Source: Clarkia xantiana subsp. parviflora (lineage: Eukaryota; Streptophyta; Magnoliopsida; Myrtales; Onagraceae). From it: DNA of 64,000 nt. The stretch's first letter is position 1, and every line of letters starts with the position of its first letter. The notes under the pieces were generated by a model that saw only the letters and a program-made list of their open reading frames with translations, ran no database searches and had not been told where the DNA came from. Shown here piece after piece: positions 56,728 to 64,000 of the stretch. The translations under genes were made by a program, and so were the position numbers. The DNA is taken from positions 1,964,001 through 2,028,000 of the forward strand of contig JAPTYO010000026.1 of the NCBI GenBank assembly GCA_036873135.1, in the 5' to 3' direction.

Positions 56728-56856
56728 CACCACTTAAGGCGATTTTACATTGGGCACCACTCAAGGCGACTTTCATCGGGCACCACTTAAGGCGACTTTC
56801 ATCGGGCACCACTTAAGGCGACTTTCATCGGGCACCACTTAAGGCGACTTTTATCA
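56728..56856 (-). repeat. 26-bp tandem array
   Basis: Units of GGGCACCACTTAAGGCGACT + TTCATC repeated about four to five times, directly downstream of the integrase stop codon. Confidence 0.9.
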
Positions 56857-59783
56857 AGCATGACATTTCTTCAAGTGTTCGCCACTGAAAGAATGCTTCA
56901 ATACTCTGCCATCGAGGTCTTCCAACTTGTACGCATTCGGAGCTGGCATCCCCACGACCTTGTAAGGTCCTTCCCATTTTGGTGACATCTTGTTGATCCG
57001 ATCCAAAAGGGTAAACTCATTCCGACGCCAAACTAGTTCTCCGACGAAGAATTGTCGGGACTTAACTCGCCGGTTGTAATATCTGGCCGTCGCCAAACGC
57101 ATTCGAGCCTGGACTTCATCGACTTCCCGCCTCTTTTCGAGCAGGTCCAAATCCAGGCGTCTCATTTCATCATTCGTCAAGGGCTCATAATATCTCATCC
57201 GATGGGACGCCACAGCTACCTCCACGGGAGCAATAGACTCCGTGCCATAAACAAGGCCAAACGGAGTCTCCCCAGTTGATCGTTTGGGTGTCGTTCTAAC
57301 AGCCCAAAGCACGTTTTCCAGCTCGTTCAGCCATTTGCCCTTCAAGGCATAGACCCTCTTCTTCAAGCCATCCATCACGATTTTTTTGGCTGACTCTACC
57401 TGGCCATTAGTCTGAGCATGATGGACAGAGGCTGTCCGATGCTCGATGTTCAATTCCTCCAGATACACCTTCACCTGAGCCCCGTTAAACGGTGGACCAT
57501 TATCGCTGATCACCACCTTAGGAATCCCATATCTGGATACAATATGAGTCTGAAGAAACTTGACGATCTGGTTCCCCGTCGTCTTGGCCAACGCCTTAGC
57601 TTCTATCCATTTAGAAAAATAATCGATAGCCACAAGCAGATATTTACACTGACCTTGTGCCTGCGGGAGAGGTCCCACCAAGTCGATACCCCACTGCGTG
57701 AAGGGCCAAGCACTCTTGATAGACGTCAGATTAGCAGCCAGAGCCACGATATTTGGGGCATACCTCTGGCACGCGTCATAGGATCGGACCAACGGCGTCA
57801 CCTCCTTGCTCATCGTAGGCCAGTAATAGCCCAGATTCAACACCTTCCTCATAATGGATCGGACCCCTTCATGACAAGCTGCAACCCTTTCAGGCACCTC
57901 CCACAGGATTCGACTTGTGTCGGGCTCAGCCACACATTTCAAGTACGGAGTCGAGAACCAGCCCTTCTTGTATAGCTGATTGTCCAGCATCACGTAGTTA
58001 ACCGCGATCCGACGTATCCTGTCAGCTACCACTTCATTATCGAGGACTGCCCCCGTAGTCAGGTATGCGACTATCGGGGTCATCCAAGTGGGTTCCTCCT
58101 CTGATCCTGCTTCAATAGCACATACCTTCGACGGGTTAGTGGTCGACAAGATCACTCTCTCCAGAAAGTGCACCTTCCGATTTTCCTCTAGGTGTGCCCC
58201 CAAGGCGAATTTGCTCAAGGCATCTGCTTCCACGTTTTCCTCCCTTGGGATTGCCTCGATATTGAAACTTTTGAAGCTCTCCTTCAAGACTTGCACCTCG
58301 CGAAGGTACTTTTTCATCATCGGGCTCTTCGCCTCATATCGCCTTTGGACTTGATTCACAATCAGGCCCGCGTCACATTTCACCTTTAAGTGAGCAACTC
58401 CCGTACCTCTCGCAATTTTCAGGCCTGTGATAAGGGCCTCGTACTCAGCTTCGTTGTTCGTGGCTCTGAACGTTAAGGCCAAAGCATATCGAAGGGGATC
58501 ACCCCCGCCTGGCGGTATCAACACGAAGCCTGCTCCTGATCCGTCTTAACTCGAGGAGCCATCCGTATGCATCTCCCAAATATTTTCCTCATTTGGCGGT
58601 TCTGATTGCTCTGCCATCTCTGATTATTCTGCTAACGGGACCTCCATGGTTGCCCCCTCTACAGGGCCCGCTTCTTCCAGATCGGGGGCTGTAGACTCTG
58701 CTATGAAATCCGCCAACGCCTGACCCTTAATAGCCGTCCTCGGAGAAAAGTGTATGCGAAATTCACTAGCTCGACTGCCCATTTCACTAATCTCCCCGAC
58801 GCATCAGGTCGGTTCAAAAAATGCTTCAGAGGCTGATTCGTCAACACAGTGATCTCATGCGCATGGAAGTAAGGCCTCAGCTTCCGAGCAGTAATAATCA
58901 ACGCAAAGAGATACTTCTCAACGGCGGGATAATTCAATTCAGATTTGGCAAACGCCTTGCTTACATAATAAACGGGGACATGATTACCCTCGACAAGCTT
59001 CACTAACACAGAGCTAATGGAAAATTCAGAAACAGCAAAATATAGATAGAGCGGCTCGCCTGGGATCGGTTTTGCTAATGGCGGGAGGGTGCGAAGGTGC
59101 TGCTTGAGAGCTTGGAACGCCTCTTCGCACTTGGCAGTCCACTCAAACTTCTTGTTGGCCCTCAGAACTTCAAAAAGCGGCATGGATCTATCACTTGCCT
59201 TGGACAGGCAGCGATTCATTGCAGCCAGTCGGCCATTCAGCACTTGCACCTCCCGATGGTTTATCGGAGATTTCATCTCCTCGATTGCCCTCAGCTTCTC
59301 AGGGTTCACCTCAATTCCTCGCTGGCTTACCATAAAGCCCAAAAACTTTCCCGAGTGGACTCCGAAGGCGCACTTGGTCGGGTTAAGGCGAACCTAATGA
59401 AGCCTCATCCGCTCAAACGCCGTGGCTAGGTTGTGCACATGATCCCTAGCCTGTCGGGACTTCACCAGCATATCGTCCACGTAAGCCTCCATGGTTTTCC
59501 CCAGCATATCTCCGAACAGCTTGTTCACCATCCGCTGGTAGGTTGCCCCGGCATTGATCAATCCGAAAGGCATGACATCGTAATGATAAATGTCACTGTC
59601 GGCATAAAAGGCAGTGTGGGGGGCATCTTCCTTAGCCATCTTAATCTGATTATAGCCCGAGTATGCATCCATGAAGCTCAACAACTCATGTCCCGACGTG
59701 GCATCCACCAACTGGTCGATTCTCGGGAGCGGGTAACAGTCCTTCGGGCAAGCCTTATTCAGGTCGCGGAAATCAACACACAT
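56854..59783 (-). pseudogene. Tat relative: RT, RNase H, second RNase H, integrase
   Basis: RT at 59783-59394 (CVDFRDLNKACPKDCYPLPR, MPFGLINAGATYQRM, AYVDDMLVKS). RNase H follows at 59342-58701 and second RNase H plus integrase at 58524-56854. The integrase reads to its natural end (GEHLKKCHA) with WGIDLVGPLPQ and ISDNGPPFNG intact. Defects: a stop at 59394-59396 after ERMRLH, a frameshift near 58740, and a TAA near 58547 in the second RNase H. About 29 bp are lost at the gag-pol side near 59775. Confidence 0.9.
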
Positions 59784-62271
59784 CCGCCACCGGGTTAGCG
59801 ACCCAAGTCAGGAATCGGAGCTCCTTGATAAATCCAGCGTCGAGCAACCTTCCCACCTCCTGCTGGATCGCGATCCTCTTGTCCGCGCCCATCGGACGCC
59901 TTTTCTGCGCGATAGGCTTGATCGCGGGATCAATCTTCAACTCATGCACGATCACATCGGGGCTGATTCCTGGCATGTCACTCGGGGACCAGGCAAACAG
60001 CTCCTTGAACTCCTTCAGCAGCTCAATCAATTCTCGGGCCCTTTCGTCAGACAGTGCGGACCCGATTTTCACCTTCCTCTGAGGTCCGTCAATCTCGACC
60101 TCCTTCAAATCCTCCATGGGGGCGGGACGCCCAAACTCCTCTCTAGGATCGGCATCGGTCTGGAGGATAGCCATGGCCTCCCGTCTCTTCCGTCGGGTGG
60201 CGTTAACGTAGCACCTCCTGGAAGCCACCTGGTCGCCCTTGACCTCCCCGACTCCGTGGTCAGTCGGGAACTTCATCTTCTGGTGCACAGTCGAGGCAAC
60301 TGCCATCAGGGGGTTGATTGTAGTTCTCCCGATAATCGCGTTGTACGTCCCCGCGGACTCAACCACCACAAAGTCCACGTTTCTCCTCTCCGCCTTCCAC
60401 CCGCTACCAAAATCCACTGGTAAGGTGATCATTCCCAGCGGATAGAAGGTAATACCAGAGAACCCAACCATCGGGAAGGTCACCTCCTTCAGATCCTTCT
60501 TCGTTTTCCCCATGGCTTCCAGTGTGTCCATAAACAGAATGTCGGAGGAGCTCCCTCCGTCGATCAAAATCCGCTTCATCTCGTACCCATCCACGTCCAG
60601 GGTCACGACCAGGGCATCATCGTGTGGACTCTCCACACCTACCAGGTCCTCCGCTGAAAAGGAAATCACCATCTCTTCCTTCGCAGTCCAGGATCGGGAC
60701 CTCTTGCCCAGTACCACAGCTGCAGAAATTCTAGAGGCGTAGACCTCCCGAGAGGCTGTGGTGTCACCTCCTGCGGCAAATCCTCCGTGAATCACATTGA
60801 TGGTACCCCGCTTCTCCTTACGGGTACCAGAGGACTCTGGCTCAGTCTTCTTCTTCTTCGGGGACCGATCGCGGGATCGGGAACGGGACCGCGATCGAGA
60901 TCGAGAGCGGGAACGACACCGCCTTTCAGCCACAAACTCCTTGAGCTTCCCCTTCTGGATCAGCTTCTGGATCTCCTCCTTCAACTCCCGACAGTGATTA
61001 GTGTCGTGACCGCTGGCGCGGTGGAACCGACAATAACGATCGGTGCAGGATCCCATAAACTCTCCTTCCCTCTTCTGGGGGTACCTAGAGATGCCCTGTC
61101 GATCCATGACTGCTAACACCTCCGTCATGGAGCTATTCAGAGGGATACTATAGTCTTCCCGCTTATCCTTCCTCGGGGACGCCTGTCCTCACTTCGATCA
61201 GAACGACCTCGAGTCCGACTGCCCTCGGACTTATCCTTCCGCTTCTGGTCGTCCACTGGCTTGAGCGACTGCTTCCCCTTGTTCGACTTCGGGTGTTCAA
61301 GCTCTCCGGCAGCTATTTTCGACTCTTGCACGTCGATTTGCTGCTTCACCCTCTTCTGCAGTGCCTCCATGTTCCACACAGCCTTCTCAGCCACACTGTG
61401 CATCAGGTCGGAACCGTAGGGGGCTGTTAGGTTCCGAAGGAAGGTACGGATGGTTTCTACCTCCGATATCTCTTTATCAATCTCCGCCACGCTGGCAGTG
61501 TATCGCTGGTAATAGTGTGCCAGCGACTCGTCGGGCCTTTGCACCACCTGAGCCAGGGACCTCACACTCTTCAGGAGACGCCGACGACCCTGATACTGCT
61601 GAATGAAGCGGTCGTGCATGTCGGCCTAGCAGGTGATGCAGCCTGGGGGCAGGCTGAAGAACCAGGTCAGGGCCCTCTCACCTAGTGTGTTCGGGAACAA
61701 CACACACACGATATCGTCGTTCGGGGCTCTGCCAAGACATGCCATGAGGTGCTTTTGGACATGACGAACTGGATCTTCTTCGCCATCACACTCCTTCACT
61801 GTGGGGATACCCAGCACTGGTGGGGCGAGGGTGTCTATTAGTCGGGGAACGAAGGGATGAGTGGATCGATCCCTCAGTTCCGACATCATCGGCTTCTACT
61901 CCCCCAGGCAGATGTTCACGATCTTCACTACCTGATCGGGGGTGATGGGACCGTCCAGAGGAATGGTCCTGTGTTGCACTGGTTCTGGCCCGTCGACCAC
62001 AAATCGCTCTGATTGAGCGGGCTCCTTTCCATAATCCTGGCTTCTGGGTTGGGCCTCCTGCACAGTCTTAACCTCTGCTGGCGGGGGCACCTCCTCCTGC
62101 CTCTTGGCCGCCAAAAAAACATCGGCATGGCATCAGCCACAGCTTTCGCCAGATCTGTGTTTGGAGGAGCCTCCTCCTCCCTATTCTCTTGGTGCTGGGC
62201 AGCATCTTCGGGGACTTCGTTGTGCCCCCCTGTCTGGGAGACCTCAGCAGGGAGATTCTAGTCCTCAGCAC
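59773..62271 (-). pseudogene. Tat relative: gag and protease
   Basis: Gag blocks at 62271-61896 and 61889-61626, then 61619-61137. The protease frame 61128-59773 contains the knuckle-like CRFHRASGHDTNHC, an RS tract (about eight SR pairs near 60849-60922), ILIDGGSSSDI and NAIIGRTTINP. Defects: a TAG near 61625 where Trp is expected before ADMHDRF, a frameshift near 61165, and a small deletion after WVANP at about 59790. Confidence 0.88.
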
Positions 62272-62393
62272 GCTCCGGTGGCGAATTCAAAGTCGTCCCA
62301 GCAGGATGACGGGAACCACCAGATTGTCCTTGTCTTCTTTGCTTACCAGCCGCCATTGAACGAGTAGAAGTCATACTAGCTTTTTGTCACGCT

Positions 62394-62411
62394 TCCCTCA
62401 GACGGCGCCAA
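62394..62411 (-). other. Primer-binding site of the Tat relative
   Basis: The minus strand reads TTGGCGCCGTCTGAGGGA directly after the 5' LTR. Confidence 0.75.
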
Positions 62412-63127
62412 TGTTGGATCGCGGTGGAACTCCGGTACGGTCTTGACGGTGATTCGAGCTCCTTCACTCCACGTAATCCTGCAAGAGGGGATAGACCGGG
62501 CGGTGACCCAGAATCCCTCTCCGATGCTTAAATGAGTATCTCGTGTAAACTAGCAAGCAGGAATCTCAAAGAGTGTAATTCAAAACGTGTGTGATCTGAG
62601 GTAACCTCTGCCCTTTTATAGGCGAAGAGGTACCTCAGTTACCTGGTGAACCGTTGGGGTGGTTAGCCCATATTCTGCTTATCTCGGCCACGATCCCGCT
62701 TATCTCGGACATGATCTCGCCTATCTTGGCCACGCTCCGCGTATCTCGGCCACGATCCCGCCTATCTAGGCCATGATCTCGCTTATCTCGGCCACGCTCT
62801 GCGTATCTCGGCCTCAATCTCTGCTAGCAAGTCCCGACTAATATCGGGGACTCCAGAGTTATCTCATTGTGTCACCGCTCGGGGCCCCTCGTCATCGTGA
62901 CAGGGCCAATCATTCTCAGGGATTCATCATCGGGGCCTACTTAAAGGCATCTCATCGGGAGCGTCCAGCTCGCCTATCAGGACCGACTCTGTCGGGACCT
63001 TTCACCATCGGGACTCCTCTCATCGGGACCCTTCGCATTGGTCTTCTTGACCTCTTTTAGGGCTCTGTGGGCCTATTCCCCGTTTACTCACCGTTAAAGG
63101 GCCTAACGGCCATAGCGAAACCCATCA
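62412..63127 (-). repeat. 5' LTR of the Tat relative
   Basis: 716 bp. On the minus strand it starts TGATGGGTTTCGC and ends GATCCAACA, as in the first Tat LTR. It has a TATAAAAG box (62613-62620) and a ~21-bp array of CGAGATA words (62660-62825) in common with that LTR. Confidence 0.9.
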
Positions 63128-63596
63128 TGATCTACTTGTCAAAATTAATTGACTCGGTTAAACATGATCGATCCGAATCGAAATTTCGGCCAGGTAAAAG
63201 TGGTCGAATAAAAAGAAACGATTCACGTACTCTGTCATCTCAGTCGAGACAACTGAACTGATCATACACATCGATTGCGTAGCTAGATCGAAAGATTTAG
63301 TATTTCTTAATCGTTAGTACTCCATTAAATAAAATAATCTGTAATGATGATCATGTGCGAAACCGATTGGATTAAATTGAATTAAATTCAGAAATGAAAC
63401 GATTTAACCAAGGGTTAAAGCTTCGGTGAATAGCGCTACGCGCAAGTGGACCTCAAAAGAAGGAACACATCATTTCAAAATACAAATTTAATAATGAAGT
63501 ATTTAAGTGGTGAAGTGCTGAATTTTCGTTTGCATTCCTTCGGAAATAACTTACTGATAACGTTTACATCAGTAAGAAGTATGCTTCATAAGTTAC
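63128..63596. other. Unassigned DNA between two LTRs
   Basis: No coding frame is recognised. The words AAGTGGTGAAGTGCTGA and CTTACTGAT...ATCAGTAAG (9-bp inverted repeat, 63550-63576) recall Tat 3' arrays, so this may be a remnant of another element. Confidence 0.4.
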
Positions 63597-64000
63597 TGTT
63601 AAGTTATGAGATCTAGGTCAACGGGGGGTCGGCTTTGATCTCACTCCTTACGGGGGATGTGTGCGATCCGGTGTTCCTGAGCTGCTCTGCCTTAGCCTAT
63701 CTTCTTCTTTCCTTCCTTCCTTCCTTCCTTTGCCTCTTCTCTCCTTCTACCCTGCAGAAAGGGCAATACCAGACACGGAGGGGGGAGGGTGGTGCCTGGT
63801 GAACCCTCTCCGATGCCTAAGTCAGTATTCTTCTAGAGAGATAAAGCTAGAGAGATGTCAGAGCTAAATTGTCCAAATTGCCAAGATGTTCAAATGAGTT
63901 GTGAAGGTGGAGTATTTATAGGCAACGGTGTCATTAAGGTGGCTTAATGACATCGTTAACCTTTAAACACAATTAATTAACCTCCAAGCGCATAATTAAG
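63597..64000 (-). mobile_element. Partial LTR of the gag-only family
   Basis: The complement matches the end of the 904-bp LTR at 37415-38318: AGATCTAGGTCAACGG, the TATAAATA region and the final AATTAATT stretch. It starts TGTTAAGTTATG and runs off the window. No primer site lies to its left, so it is the 3' LTR of a minus-strand element extending rightwards, or a solo LTR. Confidence 0.88.

Larger units (their letters stand above)
56380..63127 (-). mobile_element. 3'-truncated Tat-lineage Gypsy element
   Basis: A minus-strand element with 5' LTR 62412-63127, primer site, gag-protease-RT-RNase H-second RNase H-integrase and a 3' array. No second LTR follows; the array gives way near 56380 to unrelated sequence, so the 3' end was lost or recombined. 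Proteins align closely with the Tat element at 33677-53555, but it is a separate copy with other lesions. Confidence 0.9.

Noticed and set aside
56400..56856. CRISPR-like regularly spaced repeats
   Set aside because: Units are contiguous tandem repeats without unique spacers, in a plant retrotransposon 3' region.

Overview
The window is nuclear DNA of a flowering plant, most likely a dicot. The signs are spliceosomal introns, AT-rich intergenic DNA, one cellular gene closely resembling Arabidopsis BAT1/GABP, and plant-specific transposon lineages (Tat-type Ty3/Gypsy with a second RNase H, CACTA/TNP2, Helitron, PIF and hAT MITEs). No bacterial, organellar, rRNA or tRNA gene was seen. The species cannot be told from the sequence.

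Layout. 1-3,700: AT-rich DNA with a non-autonomous Helitron (861-3,244) that has two 5' ends and a large internal hairpin. 3,706-10,840: a decayed L1-type LINE on the minus strand. 10,841-15,070: AT-rich DNA with two fold-back elements, one a MULE-type element with a 9-bp target duplication. 15,076-19,403: a young Copia element (minus strand) with LTRs that read identical and one long open pol frame but no gag. 19,911-22,337: four MITE-like elements, three with recognisable target duplications. 23,402-23,881: a tRNA-like SINE. 24,193-32,545: the only host gene, an 8-exon amino-acid/GABA permease that splices in silico to an intact 526-residue protein. It has a GC-AG intron, a 19-nt micro-exon and a 5.2-kb intron 5 inflated by a Copia element that itself carries a second, opposite Copia element.

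33,162-55,901: a CACTA transposon (5' terminus, leader and decayed TNP2 transposase) split by a 19.9-kb Tat-type Gypsy element (33,677-53,555, TSD TTCTT). That element is split inside its RT domain by a 10.7-kb gag-only LTR element (37,415-48,094, TSD GTGCC). 55,902-63,127: a segment of unknown origin joined to a 3'-truncated Tat relative on the minus strand. 63,597-64,000: start of another LTR of the gag-only family.

Most interesting content. Both nested LTR elements carry antisense, intron-containing genes between their sense genes and 3' LTR. One encodes a 103-aa protein from two exons downstream of a TATAAAA box. The other encodes at least 703 aa from four phase-consistent exons and resembles the plant 'putative gypsy type transposon' (Transposase_28) family with a C-terminal coiled coil. 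The gag-only element has a single 1,082-codon frame arranged gag-protease-second gag-like module, with no pol. The Tat gag proteins carry an RS-dipeptide tract like that of SR splicing factors.
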